DNA of 64,000 nt from Olsenella sp. An285 (GCF_002159625.1 NZ_NFIZ01000002.1:186001-250000), one strand, 5' to 3'; shown: positions 43,409 to 52,915, counted from the stretch's first letter. Translations and numbers: made by a program. The notes: generated by a model not told the origin, from the letters alone.

Positions 43409-44625
43409 TGGGCGCGGGCGAGAAGAACCTCGGGCCCGCGGCCGAGGAGCTGCGCGCGGAGCTCGCGCGTCGCACGGGCACGCGCGCGGGGGAGTGGCAC
43501 CTCGTCCTCAAGGCCCGCTACGGAATGCTGGCGGCCTTCGAGGTCCTGCGCGCGCGGGGAGGGGAGGGCTCCGTGGTCACGCAGCCCTTCACCTGCTGCA
43601 CGGCGGTCGACCCCATAGTCTCTGCCGACCTTCGTCCCGTCTACGCCGAGCTCTCGCCCCGCTCGCTCGCCGTGGATCCCGAGGGCCTCTCGCTCCCGGG
43701 GGACGTGCGGGCCGTGGTGCTCCAGAACACCTGCGGCATCATCCACGAGGGGGACGCCTCCGCCCTTGCGCTCGCGGCGTACGGGGCCGGTGCGATCCTC
43801 GTGGAGGACTGCGCGCATTGCGTGGGCCGCATGGCCCGCGACGCCGCGGGCGAGCCCCTCGCGGACGTCTCGGTGCACTCCTTCGGCGTGGAGAAGATGC
43901 TCCGCACGAGCTTTGGCGGGGCCATCTGGGTGAACCCGCGCATGGCGGACGCCTCGCTGCGCGCGGCCCTCGAGTCCGCGCTCGACGCCCTGCCCGAGAT
44001 GACGCCCTCGCGCCAGAGGGCAACCCGCCTCTATAGAAACGAGATTCGCGTCCTCAACCGCCTGCCGCGCCCCGCCGCCCGCGCGCTGCGCGGCGCCCTC
44101 GAGCGTACGGGTCTCTTCGAGCCCGCCGTCACGGACGCCGAGCGCTCGGGCAGGGTCTCGGGCACGCCGGCGCGTCCGGACGAGTGGGTCTGCTCGCGAG
44201 CCCTTGAGGCGCTCTCCTCGGAGGACGCCCAGCTCGCCCAGCGCTCGGAGGCCGTTCGTGCCTACACCCGCGCACTCGCAGCCTCGCCGCTGGGCACGGG
44301 CGCCGCGTCGCCCCTGGAGGTCCCCCGCGCCCTCGTGCCCGAGTTCTCGCAGCCGCTCCTGACCTATCCTGTGTTCCTCGCGGACGCCGATGGGGCGGAC
44401 CGCGCGGTGGCGGAGGTCCTGGCTGCCGGATTCTATGCTCGTCCCTGGTACCGGCCTCTGCTCTATCCCGGCGCGCTGGATGCCGGCGCCTACGAGCTGC
44501 CCGCCGCGGGCGCGCTGCCGCTCACGGAGCGCTGCTCCGCGGGCGCGGTCATGCTTCCCACGGACGTCTCGCCCGAGGACGCGGAGCGCATCGCCGGCAT
44601 CGTGGTCCGCGTCGCGGGACGGTAG
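43408..44625 (+). CDS. DegT/DnrJ-like PLP-dependent enzyme
   Basis: A 405-residue protein resembling the DegT/DnrJ/EryC1/StrS aminotransferase fold. VEDCAHCVGR (phosphate/ring stacking), VHSFGVEKMLRTSFGG (the PLP Lys of SFGVEKM) and VVTQPFTCCTAVDPIV support it. It is shorter and more divergent than sugar aminotransferases, so the substrate is unclear; a cell-wall precursor or lipid-linked amino compound is possible from context. ATG 43408 shares its A with the upstream stop (TGATG). The N-terminus MGAGEKN comes from the GGCGAGAAGAAC word. Confidence 0.75.
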   Translation: MGAGEKNLGPAAEELRAELARRTGTRAGEWHLVLKARYGMLAAFEVLRARGGEGSVVTQPFTCCTAVDPIVSADLRPVYAELSPRSLAVDPEGLSLPGDVRAVVLQNTCGIIHEGDASALALAAYGAGAILVEDCAHCVGRMARDAAGEPLADVSVHSFGVEKMLRTSFGGAIWVNPRMADASLRAALESALDALPEMTPSRQRATRLYRNEIRVLNRLPRPAARALRGALERTGLFEPAVTDAERSGRVSGTPARPDEWVCSRALEALSSEDAQLAQRSEAVRAYTRALAASPLGTGAASPLEVPRALVPEFSQPLLTYPVFLADADGADRAVAEVLAAGFYARPWYRPLLYPGALDAGAYELPAAGALPLTERCSAGAVMLPTDVSPEDAERIAGIVVRVAGR

Positions 44626-45059
44626 CTCTTCTCGGCACTTTCTTGCTCGCGATGGTCCGCTGACGCGGTTGCGCGTTGCGCAATCGCGGGCTGGGGCACA
44701 AGTCTGCTTCGCAGCGCTTCGAAAAGCGGGGCGAGGGCACGATGGCTGACGGTATGCGGCTCGCTCTTTCCGTCCATCTCTCTCATAGATTATTCTCCAC
44801 GTTAAAATTATCAAGCCGCATTAAGCTGCATGATGAGCATGACGTGCGTTGCGAGTTACTCTTGTGCCCTGGCTCTGTTTTTCACAACTCTCCGTCTCCC
44901 GCTCGTGCCCCAGCCGCGATTCTTGCAACGCGATGTTGGGCAGCCCGCGATGCGGAGCGCGACGGGCGTGCAAGATTTCTTGACGTCGTGCCGAGCGGCC
45001 ATCTGTTGGGTATGCTGGGATAGCGGTCTGAAGGTGGGTTCGGTCGAAGGGGGGCACTG
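44626..45059. other. Non-coding gap with GGGCACG repeats and an AT-rich island
   Basis: No gene supported. It holds two clusters of the GGGCACG family: 44660-44745 (plus; GCGTTGCGCAATCGCGGG, then GGGGCACA and AGGGCACG) and 44865-44950 (minus; GTGAAAAAC and CCAGGGCAC, GCGTTGCAAGAATCG, GGGGCACGAG). Between them is an AT-rich stretch (about 44780-44835), the likely site of the uvrC promoter. Confidence 0.6.
44660..44950. repeat. GGGCACG-family repeats before uvrC
   Basis: Two divergent clusters facing an AT-rich centre. The pairing of a GCGTTGC word with GGGGCAC about 20-25 bp later recurs at 10981, 34509-34590 and here. They are degenerate, so an ancient family is likely. Confidence 0.5.
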
Positions 45060-47000
45060 GTGGACAGACGCGAACAGGGGCCGGCTGATCACCAGCGCAT
45101 GCCCACGCTCGCCGAGCAGGTTGCCAAGGTCCCCACCGATCCCGGCTGCTACCTCTGGAAGGACGGGCAGGGCACGGTGGTCTACGTGGGCAAGGCCAAG
45201 AACCTGCGCGCCCGCATGCGCCAGTACGTGACCCTGCAGGACGAGCGCGAGAAGATCCCGCTCATGATGCAGGTCGTCAGGTCCTTCGACTACGTGGTGG
45301 TGGGCTCCGAGCACGAGGCGCTGGTGCTGGAGCGCAACCTCATCGCGCAGTATCACCCCTACTTCAACGTCGACTTCAAGGACGACAAGTCCTATCCCTA
45401 CATCGCCATCACGGAGTCCGACGTCTTTCCGGCCATAAAGTACACGCGCGAGAAGCACCGCAAGGGCACGCGCTACTTTGGCCCGTACACCGACGCTCGT
45501 GCCGCCCGCGAGACCATAGACACCCTGCGCAAGGTCATCCCCATCTGCATGGCCACCTGCGTGGAGTGGAAGCGCGCCCGGCGCCTGCTCGAGAAGAACC
45601 CGGACCAGGCGGCCGTGGCCAACCTCATGCTGGCCGAGAGGTGCCGCCCGTGCTTCGACTACCACGTGGGGCGCGGGCCGGGCGTGTGCGCCGGCATGAT
45701 AGACACCGTCGAGTACGCCCGTCACGTGCGCCAGGTGGAGAGCTTCCTGCAGGGGCATCGCTCGCAGGTGGTGGGGGAGCTCACCGAGCAGATGCGCGCC
45801 GCCGCCGCCGACCTCGACTTCGAGCGGGCGGGGCGCATCAAGGCGCGCCTGGACGGCATCTCCGCCCTGGACGACCGCCAGCAGGTGGTCTTCTCGTCGA
45901 GCGTGAGCCTCGACCTCGTGGGGGTCTACCGCGAGGAGACCATCAGCTGCGCCTGCGTCTTCGCCGTGCGCGAGGGTAGGACCGTCCGCTCGGTTGAGTT
46001 CGTGCTGGACAAGGGGCTCGACGTCTCCGAGGAGGAGCTCGTGGGCGGCTTCGTCAAGCGCTACTACGACGAGACGGCGGACGTTCCCGCCGAGGTCGAC
46101 CTGCCGGTCGGGCTCTCGGACGCCGAGGTGGTGGAGGGCTGGCTCACCGAGAAGCGCGGGCATGTGGTGCGCCTCCACCGCCCGCAGCGCGGCGAGAAGC
46201 GCCATCTGCTGGACATGGCCTCAGAGAACGCCCGGCACGCGCTCATGCGCTACATGGTGCGCACGGGCTATGCGGACGACCGCACGAACAAGGCGCTCCT
46301 TCAGCTGGAGAGCGCCCTTGCGCTCGACGCCCCGCCGATGCGCATAGAGTGCTTCGACATCTCCACGCTGCACGGCCACTTCACGGTGGCCTCCATGGTG
46401 GTCTTCACCAACGGGCGGCCGGACAAGTCCCAGTACCGCCGCTTCAAGATCCAGACTCCCCTCGAGGAGGCAAACGACTTCGTCTCCATGTCAGAGGTCC
46501 TGGGCAGGCGCTACTCCCCGGAGCGCATGGCCGACGGCCGCTTTGGCTCGCGCCCGGACCTCCTTGTGGTGGACGGCGGAAAGCCCCAGCTCACGGCGGC
46601 GATCGAGCAGCTGGAGAGCCTGGGGCTGGACATTCCGGTCTGCGGGCTCGCCAAGTCCGACGAGGAGATCTTCGTCCCCTGGGACGACACGCCTGTCGTG
46701 CTGCCCTCCGGTTCGCCCTCCCTCTACCTCATCAAGCAGGTGCGCGACGAGTCCCACCGCTTTGCCATCACGTTCCACCGCGAGCTCCGCGACAAGGCGA
46801 TGACGGTCTCCGTGCTGGACGACGTGCCGGGCGTGGGGCCCAAGCGCAAGCGCGCGCTCATGAGGCGCTTTGGCTCGCTCAGGCGCATGCGCGAGGCGAG
46901 CGAGGAGGAGATCGCGCAGACCCCGGGCGTCCCTGCCGAGGTGGCAGCCGCGGTGTGGCAGGCACTGCGCGCCTGGAGGGACGAGAAGGCCTCGTCCTGA
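45060..47000 (+). CDS. uvrC: Excinuclease ABC subunit C
   Basis: A 646-residue UvrC making both incisions in nucleotide excision repair. The GIY-YIG domain starts at VPTDPGCYLWKD and has VVYVGKAKNLRARMRQY. A UvrB-binding UVR segment (LTEQMRAAAADLDFERAGRIK) follows, then the RNase H-like endonuclease half (MRIECFDISTLHG, LLVVDGGKPQ) and C-terminal helix-hairpin-helix motifs (VLDDVPGVGPKRKRALM). GTG 45060 has GAAGGGGGG upstream. uvrA is 24 kb away. It stands alone in its operon. Confidence 0.97.
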   Translation: MDRREQGPADHQRMPTLAEQVAKVPTDPGCYLWKDGQGTVVYVGKAKNLRARMRQYVTLQDEREKIPLMMQVVRSFDYVVVGSEHEALVLERNLIAQYHPYFNVDFKDDKSYPYIAITESDVFPAIKYTREKHRKGTRYFGPYTDARAARETIDTLRKVIPICMATCVEWKRARRLLEKNPDQAAVANLMLAERCRPCFDYHVGRGPGVCAGMIDTVEYARHVRQVESFLQGHRSQVVGELTEQMRAAAADLDFERAGRIKARLDGISALDDRQQVVFSSSVSLDLVGVYREETISCACVFAVREGRTVRSVEFVLDKGLDVSEEELVGGFVKRYYDETADVPAEVDLPVGLSDAEVVEGWLTEKRGHVVRLHRPQRGEKRHLLDMASENARHALMRYMVRTGYADDRTNKALLQLESALALDAPPMRIECFDISTLHGHFTVASMVVFTNGRPDKSQYRRFKIQTPLEEANDFVSMSEVLGRRYSPERMADGRFGSRPDLLVVDGGKPQLTAAIEQLESLGLDIPVCGLAKSDEEIFVPWDDTPVVLPSGSPSLYLIKQVRDESHRFAITFHRELRDKAMTVSVLDDVPGVGPKRKRALMRRFGSLRRMREASEEEIAQTPGVPAEVAAAVWQALRAWRDEKASS

Positions 47001-47340
47001 GCTGGCCGGGCTGCGAACTGGTTCCATCTTGTGTCGGAAAGATAATACCACTGGCTGAAATGGAATCAATCTCACATTAGTGCGCTAAAGCGGTAATAAG
47101 TTAGTTATCTGCAGTTCATTCAAAACGACCAGTTTGATTACCGGCACGACGTCGGTCGAAAACTAACTATGACCAGAATACCAGTTAGGGTCTCAGTTTA
47201 CCTGTTGGTAACCGTCTGGGGTGCCCGTTGGTGCCGTTTGCCTGTTTGTCAGGAGGAGTTCAGAAGAATGTTCGTAATGTAAACAGAGAAGGGACGACCG
47301 CTGCCACGAGGCGGTCGCAGGAGGAGAAAAGGAAGAGACT
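47001..47340. promoter_or_regulatory. AT-rich leader of the ABC importer operon
   Basis: The lowest-GC stretch of the window, 340 bp without a gene. It has several operator-like repeats: ACCTGTTGGTAACCGT (47200-47215) and GCCCGTTGGTGCCGT (47223-47237), 23 bp apart, and CCTGTTTGTCAGG (47241-47253). A hairpin CGACCGC / GCGGTCG (47295-47317) lies just before the GGAGGAG ribosome site. The promoter and control site of the importer are likely here. Confidence 0.6.
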
Positions 47341-48948
47341 ATGAAGAAGCTCATGAACAGCGCCGTGTCTCGTCGTGCGTTCCTTGGTGGGACCGCTGCG
47401 GCGTCCGCGCTCGCGCTTGCCGCGTGCGGCGGCGACACCGGCGGCGAGACCACTGGCGACGAGGGCGGCGAGACCACCTCTGGCGGCGGAACCATCACCG
47501 CCGGCTCCGCGTACGCGCCGTCCGAGTACAACCCGACGAAGACCTCCTCGGCCTTCTGCCTGGGCTCCAACTGGCACGTCCTCGAGGGCCTCTACGGCAC
47601 CGACCCGCACGACTACTCCACCTTCCCCGAGCTCGCCACCGGCGACCCGGAGCAGGTTGACGACACCACCTTCACCGTCACCATCCGCGATGGCGCTGCC
47701 TTCTCCGACGGCAACCCCGTGACCGCCGCCGACGTGGTCGAGGCCTTCGACCGCACCAAGGCCGACGCCACCTACGGCGCCTTCCTCGCCCCGATCGACT
47801 CTCTCGAGGCCACCGACGACACCACCGTCACCATCAAGACGGCCATCGCCAACTTCTCGCTCCTCAAGGAGCGCCTGGCGCTCGTCCGCGTCTTCCCCGC
47901 CGGCACCTCCGACGAGGGCCTCTCCAGCAAGCCGGTTGGCTCCGGCCCCTGGATGTACGACGCCATCACGGACAACACCGTCGACCTCCTGCCCAACCCC
48001 AACTACAACGGCTCCTATCCCGCCGAGGACGCCGGCCTGCACTACGACATCCTCGTCGACGCCACCGCGCGCATGACCGCTCAGCAGCAGGGCACCACGC
48101 TCGTCATGGAGTCCGTCACCGCCGACGCCATCGAGATGATCGAGTCCGCCGGCTGCAAGGTCGACCAGGTCCAGGGCTTCGGCACCCGCTTCATCATGTT
48201 CAACACCGCCAAGGCTCCGTGGGACAACAAGGTCGCCCGCCAGGCCGTGATGTACGCGATCAACACCGACCAGATGATCGACAACATCTTCAACGGCCTC
48301 GCCGCCACCGCGTCCTCCTACATCCCCAAGGACTTCCCGAACTACCAGGAGGCCGCCACGGTCTACACCTACGACCAGGAGAAGGCCAAGTCCCTGCTCG
48401 ACGAGGCCGGCGTGACCCCGAGCGCCCTCAAGATCCGCTGCACGGACAACACCCAGGCCTCCGGCATGGCCACCCAGGCCAAGCAGGACCTCGACGCCCT
48501 CGGCTTCACCTGCGAGATTGCCGAGGAGACCTCCGCTGCCACCTACGCTGCCATCGACGGCGGCACGGATGACTTCGACATCCTCATCGCCCCGGGCGAT
48601 CCGTCCTGCTGGGGCGCCGACCCTGACCTGCTCCTCAACTGGTGGTACGGCGACAACGTCTGGCAGCAGACCCGCACCGGCTGGGGCAGCTCCGCCGAGT
48701 TCGCTCAGATCCGCGAGCTCATGACCGCCGCCCTCGGCCAGTCCGGTGACGAGCAGCAGGCCACCTGGAAGCAGGTCTACGACATCATCGCCGACAACGC
48801 CGTCCTCTACCCGCTGATTCACGTCCAGACCGTGACCGCCTCCTGGGCTGACGCCTCCGCCTCCCCGACCGGCACCGCCATCGAGGGCTTCGCGGGCATC
48901 GGCACCACGGGCATGAACTTCATCGGCTGCAAGACGGTCAGCGCGTAG
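47341..48948 (+). CDS. ABC substrate-binding lipoprotein, oligopeptide type (SBP_bac_5)
   Basis: A 535-residue exported binding protein: SRRAFLGG twin-Arg-like motif, hydrophobic stretch and lipobox LAAC, then a Gly/Thr/Glu-rich linker. The mature chain has the SBP_bac_5 layout (FTVTIRDGAAFSDGNPVTAADVVEAF, GSGPWMY, ARQAVMYAINTD). Family 5 proteins carry peptides, nickel or sugars. Downstream permease, ATPase and nan-like genes suggest sialic acid or an amino sugar, as in SatA-like systems. ATG 47341 has AGGAGGAG upstream. A terminator-like hairpin after it probably raises its level over the rest of the operon. Confidence 0.85.
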   Translation: MKKLMNSAVSRRAFLGGTAAASALALAACGGDTGGETTGDEGGETTSGGGTITAGSAYAPSEYNPTKTSSAFCLGSNWHVLEGLYGTDPHDYSTFPELATGDPEQVDDTTFTVTIRDGAAFSDGNPVTAADVVEAFDRTKADATYGAFLAPIDSLEATDDTTVTIKTAIANFSLLKERLALVRVFPAGTSDEGLSSKPVGSGPWMYDAITDNTVDLLPNPNYNGSYPAEDAGLHYDILVDATARMTAQQQGTTLVMESVTADAIEMIESAGCKVDQVQGFGTRFIMFNTAKAPWDNKVARQAVMYAINTDQMIDNIFNGLAATASSYIPKDFPNYQEAATVYTYDQEKAKSLLDEAGVTPSALKIRCTDNTQASGMATQAKQDLDALGFTCEIAEETSAATYAAIDGGTDDFDILIAPGDPSCWGADPDLLLNWWYGDNVWQQTRTGWGSSAEFAQIRELMTAALGQSGDEQQATWKQVYDIIADNAVLYPLIHVQTVTASWADASASPTGTAIEGFAGIGTTGMNFIGCKTVSA

Positions 48949-48998
48949 CCTCAAGCACGTTCTCGCTTCCCACTGAAAGGCTGGGGACACAGACGTTC

Positions 48999-49034
48999 GA
49001 GGGGCCCGGGCAAGGATCGCTCGGGCCCCTCTTT
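48999..49034 (+). terminator. Intra-operon terminator after the binding protein
   Basis: GAGGGGCCCGGGC (48999-49011) and GCTCGGGCCCCTC (49019-49031) pair with one mismatch over a 7-nt loop, followed by TTT. Partial termination here would give high binding protein relative to permease and ATPase. Confidence 0.75.
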
Positions 49035-49063
49035 ATCCATAAGGCCTAGAGAGAGGAGAGGGT

Positions 49064-50029
49064 ATGAACAACCTTCTGCGCCTCGTCGGCCGGCGCATCA
49101 TCGCGCTGCCGATCATGGCCCTGGGCGTCACCCTGCTCGTGTTCTTCCTCATGTCCTTCACCGACCCCTCCATCCCCGCGCGCACCGTCCTCGGCGAGGG
49201 CGCGTCCCCGGAGGCGGTCGCTGAGTACATGGACGAGCATGGCATGAACGACCCGTGGCCCGTCCGCTACGTCGACTACATCGGCGGCCTCGTCCAGGGC
49301 GACCTGGGAACCTACGGCAGCCGCCAGACCCCCGTCTCCGACGCCATCGCCTCGGCCCTGCCGATCACGATGCAGCTCACGTTCTTCGGCCTGCTCCTGG
49401 CCGCGATCTTCTCGTTTACGCTCGGCGTCATCTCGGCCCTGTATCGTGACAAGTGGCCGGACCAACTGATTCGAGTGATATCAATCGCGGGAATCGCGAC
49501 GCCGTCCTTCTGGCTGGCGGTCCTGCTCATCCTCGCCGTCACCCTGGGCGGCCTCACGCGCGTCTTCCCGTCCTCCGGCGCGCTTCCGAACCTCTTCACC
49601 AACCCGGGTGGTTACTTCGGCCGCATGATCATGCCCGCCATCGCCCTGGCCTTCCCGGTCATCGGTCAGATGACGCGTATCGTGCGTACCGCCATGGTCG
49701 AGGAGCTCGACAAGGACTACGTGCAGACGGCCCGCGGCTCGGGCATCCCCGAGAACGTCGTCATCGCCAAGAACGTCCTGCGCAACGCCCTCATCACCCC
49801 GGTCACCACGCTCGGCCTCAAGATCGGCTACCTCATGGGCGGCGCGGTCGTCATCGAGGTCATCTTCGCCCTCCCCGGCATGGGCACCCTCATCCAGCAG
49901 GGCATCACCGGCGGCGAGATCACGCTCGTCCAGGGCGTCGTCGTTGTCGTGGCTCTGGCCTTCGTCATCATCAACATCGTGGTTGACATGCTCTACCTGC
50001 TGATCAACCCGCGCATTAGGACGGTGTAG
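49064..50029 (+). CDS. ABC transporter permease, DppB type
   Basis: A 321-residue inner-membrane permease of the oligopeptide family with six helices. RRIIALPIMALGVTLLVFFLM at the start and the coupling loop VQTARGSGIPENVVIAKNVLRNALI are diagnostic of DppB/OppB proteins. AGAGAGGAGAGGG precedes ATG 49064. It starts 115 bp after the binding protein and lies 5 nt before the permease-ATPase fusion. Confidence 0.92.
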   Translation: MNNLLRLVGRRIIALPIMALGVTLLVFFLMSFTDPSIPARTVLGEGASPEAVAEYMDEHGMNDPWPVRYVDYIGGLVQGDLGTYGSRQTPVSDAIASALPITMQLTFFGLLLAAIFSFTLGVISALYRDKWPDQLIRVISIAGIATPSFWLAVLLILAVTLGGLTRVFPSSGALPNLFTNPGGYFGRMIMPAIALAFPVIGQMTRIVRTAMVEELDKDYVQTARGSGIPENVVIAKNVLRNALITPVTTLGLKIGYLMGGAVVIEVIFALPGMGTLIQQGITGGEITLVQGVVVVVALAFVIINIVVDMLYLLINPRIRTV

Positions 50030-50034
50030 GCCCC

Positions 50035-52056
50035 ATGACTAAGATTAGGGAAAACAAGACCGCCCAGCTCGAGAAGGCCGCGTCCAAGGGCCTGAAGCTC
50101 GGCGGCCTCAAGAAGATGAGCACCCCGAGCAAGATCTCGCTCGTCCTTCTCGTCCTGGTGGCGCTCTCCGCCATCCTGGCGCCCGTCATCGCGCCGCACG
50201 ACCCGCTCGAGATCACGAAGGCCTACCAGCCGCCCAACGGGACCTACCTCTTTGGTACGGACAACGCCGGCCGAGACATCCTCTCCCGCATGCTCTACGG
50301 CGGCCAGTACTCGCTCGTGATCGGCTTCGGCGCCACCGCGTTCGCGCTCGTGCTCGGCTCGGTCATCGGTGCCATCGCCGCCGTCGCGCGCAAGGCCGTC
50401 TCCGAGGTCATCATGCGCGTCCTCGACGTCATCATGTCCATCCCGGGCATCGCCCTCGCGGCCATCCTGGTCCTCATCCTGGGCAACTCCGTCCCGGCCA
50501 TCATCTTCTCGATCGGCTTCATGTACACGCCGCAGATCGCGCGCATCGTCCGCGCCAACGTGGTGTCCGAGTACGGCGAGGACTACGTCCGCGCGGTCAT
50601 CGTCTCCGGCGCCCGCGCCCCGTGGATCCTCATGAAGCACGTCCTGCGCAACTGCATCGCCCCGATCATGGTCTTCACGGTCACCCTCGTGGCTGACGCC
50701 ATCATCTTCGAGGCGTCCCTGACCTTCATCGGCGCCGGCATCGCGGAGCCCACGCCCACGTGGGGCAACATCCTGTCCTCCGCGCGCGACGGCGTCCTTC
50801 TGGGCCGCTGGTGGCAGGCGCTCTTCCCGGGCATCGCGATCATGGTCACGTGCCTCGCCCTCAACATCCTCTCCGAGGGCCTGACCGACGCCATGGCGGC
50901 TGCTCCGTCCGCCCCCGTCTCCAACGAGAACGCCGACAGCCGCCGCGAGGCCGACCTCCTCGTCGCCGACCCCGTGCGCGCCTACAAGGAGCAGGCCGAC
51001 TCCCTCGCCCGTCGCCTTGGCGCCCTGCGCGAGGTCGAGCTCGCCCGCACCGACCGTCGCGTTCCCGACTACTCGGTCGAGCCCATCCTCCAGGTCAAGA
51101 ACCTCTCGATCGGCTTCCCGCGCCACGGTGACGTCCACGTGGTGGACAACGTCTCCTTCGACGTGCGCCCCGGCCAGTGCATGGCCCTCGTGGGCGAGTC
51201 CGGCTGCGGCAAGTCCATCACCACCAAGACCATCATGAACCTGCTGCCGAGCAGCGCCCGCATCGAGGGCCAGATCCTCTACAAGGGCCAGGACCTCCTC
51301 AAGCTCACCAAGGAGGAGCACCGCAAGCTGCTGGGCCACGAGCTCGCGATGGTCTACCAGGACTCCCTGTCCTCGCTCAACCCGTCGATGCTCATCTCCG
51401 AGCAGATGAAGCAGCTCACGAGCCGCGGCGGCACCCGCAGCGCCGAGGAGCTCCTCGAGCTCGTCGGCCTCGACCCCAAGCGCACGCTCGAGTCCTACCC
51501 GCACGAGCTCTCCGGCGGCCAGTGCCAGCGCGTCATCATCGCCATGGCGCTCACGAGGGACCCGTCCCTCGTCATCTGCGACGAGCCCACTACGGCCCTC
51601 GACGTGACGGTCCAGAAGCAGGTCATCAAGCTCCTGAACGACCTTCAGAAGCAGCTCGGCTTTGCCATGATCTTCGTGTCCCACGACCTCGCGCTCGTGG
51701 CCGAGGTCGCCTCCGAGATCACCGTCATGTACGCCGGCCAGGTCATCGAGTCCGCCCCCACCAAGGAGCTGCTCACCAACCCGATCCACGAGTACACCCA
51801 GGGCCTGCTCGGTGCCGTCCTCTCCATCGAGGCACACGACGGCAGCCGCCTGCACCAGGTGCCCGGCTCCGTCCCGAGCCCCGCGGACTTCCCCAAGGGC
51901 GACCGCTTCGCGCCGCGCTCGAGCCACCCGACGGTGGGCCTCGATGTCCATCCCATCCTCAAGCCCGTTCCCGGCGCCGACCACCATCTCGTCTCGGAGA
52001 TCCCCGACGAGGAGCTCGCGAAGAACGGTCTCGTTTCTCGACTGGAGGTGAGGTAG
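50035..52056 (+). CDS. Fused ABC permease and ATPase (DppC-DppD)
   Basis: A 673-residue single-chain fusion. Residues about 1-290 are a DppC-type permease (FGTDNAGRDILSRMLYG, with coupling loop YVRAVIVSGARAPWILMKHVLRN). A hydrophilic, charged linker (about 295-345) leads to a DppD-type ATPase: Walker A GESGCGKS, signature LSGGQCQR, Walker B VICDEPTTALD and a His switch in VSHDLALV. The ends differ from two separate genes, and the frame is continuous. It is likely one half-transporter subunit pairing with DppB and the second ATPase. Such fusions occur in actinobacterial sialic-acid importers as I recall. ATG 50035 follows GGCCCC. Confidence 0.93.
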   Translation: MTKIRENKTAQLEKAASKGLKLGGLKKMSTPSKISLVLLVLVALSAILAPVIAPHDPLEITKAYQPPNGTYLFGTDNAGRDILSRMLYGGQYSLVIGFGATAFALVLGSVIGAIAAVARKAVSEVIMRVLDVIMSIPGIALAAILVLILGNSVPAIIFSIGFMYTPQIARIVRANVVSEYGEDYVRAVIVSGARAPWILMKHVLRNCIAPIMVFTVTLVADAIIFEASLTFIGAGIAEPTPTWGNILSSARDGVLLGRWWQALFPGIAIMVTCLALNILSEGLTDAMAAAPSAPVSNENADSRREADLLVADPVRAYKEQADSLARRLGALREVELARTDRRVPDYSVEPILQVKNLSIGFPRHGDVHVVDNVSFDVRPGQCMALVGESGCGKSITTKTIMNLLPSSARIEGQILYKGQDLLKLTKEEHRKLLGHELAMVYQDSLSSLNPSMLISEQMKQLTSRGGTRSAEELLELVGLDPKRTLESYPHELSGGQCQRVIIAMALTRDPSLVICDEPTTALDVTVQKQVIKLLNDLQKQLGFAMIFVSHDLALVAEVASEITVMYAGQVIESAPTKELLTNPIHEYTQGLLGAVLSIEAHDGSRLHQVPGSVPSPADFPKGDRFAPRSSHPTVGLDVHPILKPVPGADHHLVSEIPDEELAKNGLVSRLEVR

Positions 52057-52869
52057 ATGGCTGAGCAGACCCCCATCATCTTCCTTGACAACATCTCGGT
52101 CACGTTCAAGTCTCGCACGGGCTCTCTCTTCCACCCCAACCTCGTGCACGCCGTGAACGGCCTCACGCTCAAGCTCATGCCGGGCGAGACCATCGGCATC
52201 GTGGGCGAGTCCGGCTGCGGCAAGTCCACCACCGCCAACGTCATGTGCGGCCTGCAGTCGCCCACGGACGGCCACGTCTACTTCAAGGGCGACGACGTCA
52301 CCAAGCGCACCGCCGAGCTCCGCAAGAAGATCGGCCGCGTGGTCTCTGTCGTGTTCCAGAACCCCGCCACGGCCCTGAACCCGCGCATGTCCGTCCACGA
52401 CCAGCTGCTCGATCCGCTGATCGTGCACAAGGTGGGCAACGAGGACGAGCGCGAGGCGCGCGTCCGCGAGCTCCTCGGCATCGTGGGCCTGCCGTCCTCG
52501 GCCATGTACGCCCTGCCCGGCCAGCTCTCCGGCGGCCAGCGCCAGCGCGTCGCCATCGCCCGCGCCCTCTCCCTCCAGCCCGACGTCATCATCGCCGACG
52601 AGCCCACGTCGGCCCTCGACGTCTCCGTCCGCGCGCAGATCCTCAACCTGCTCACGGACCTCAAGAAGGAGCTCGGCCTGGCCATGGTCTTCATCAGCCA
52701 CGACATCCAGACGGAGCGCTACATCTCCGACCGCATCGTCGTCATGAACCACGGCCAGATCATGGAGCAGGGCCCGGCGCAGCAGATCTTCGAGGATCCC
52801 AAGGACGCCTACACCAAGACGCTCCTCGGCGCCGCCCCGTCGCTGCTTCACCCCAACCTGGGCAAGTAG
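52057..52869 (+). CDS. ABC ATPase, DppF type
   Basis: A 270-residue ATPase, second of the pair powering the importer. Walker A GESGCGKSTT, signature LSGGQRQR, Walker B VIIADEPTSALD and the switch His in ISHDIQTE are present. The usual C-terminal OppF/DppF tail (HPNLGK here) is short and lacks a cysteine cluster. ATG 52057 directly follows the fusion stop, and GGAGGTGAGG is the ribosome site. A strong terminator follows it. Confidence 0.92.
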   Translation: MAEQTPIIFLDNISVTFKSRTGSLFHPNLVHAVNGLTLKLMPGETIGIVGESGCGKSTTANVMCGLQSPTDGHVYFKGDDVTKRTAELRKKIGRVVSVVFQNPATALNPRMSVHDQLLDPLIVHKVGNEDEREARVRELLGIVGLPSSAMYALPGQLSGGQRQRVAIARALSLQPDVIIADEPTSALDVSVRAQILNLLTDLKKELGLAMVFISHDIQTERYISDRIVVMNHGQIMEQGPAQQIFEDPKDAYTKTLLGAAPSLLHPNLGK

Positions 52870-52886
52870 GCCCCACCCGTTCGACC

Positions 52887-52915
52887 GCGGGCGCGCCTCC
52901 GGGCGCGCCCGCTTT
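52887..52915 (+). terminator. Rho-independent terminator after the importer
   Basis: GCGGGCGCGCC (52887-52897), loop TCCG and GGCGCGCCCGC (52902-52912) form an 11-bp perfect stem followed by TTT. It ends the ABC importer genes before the nanA-like gene. Confidence 0.85.
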
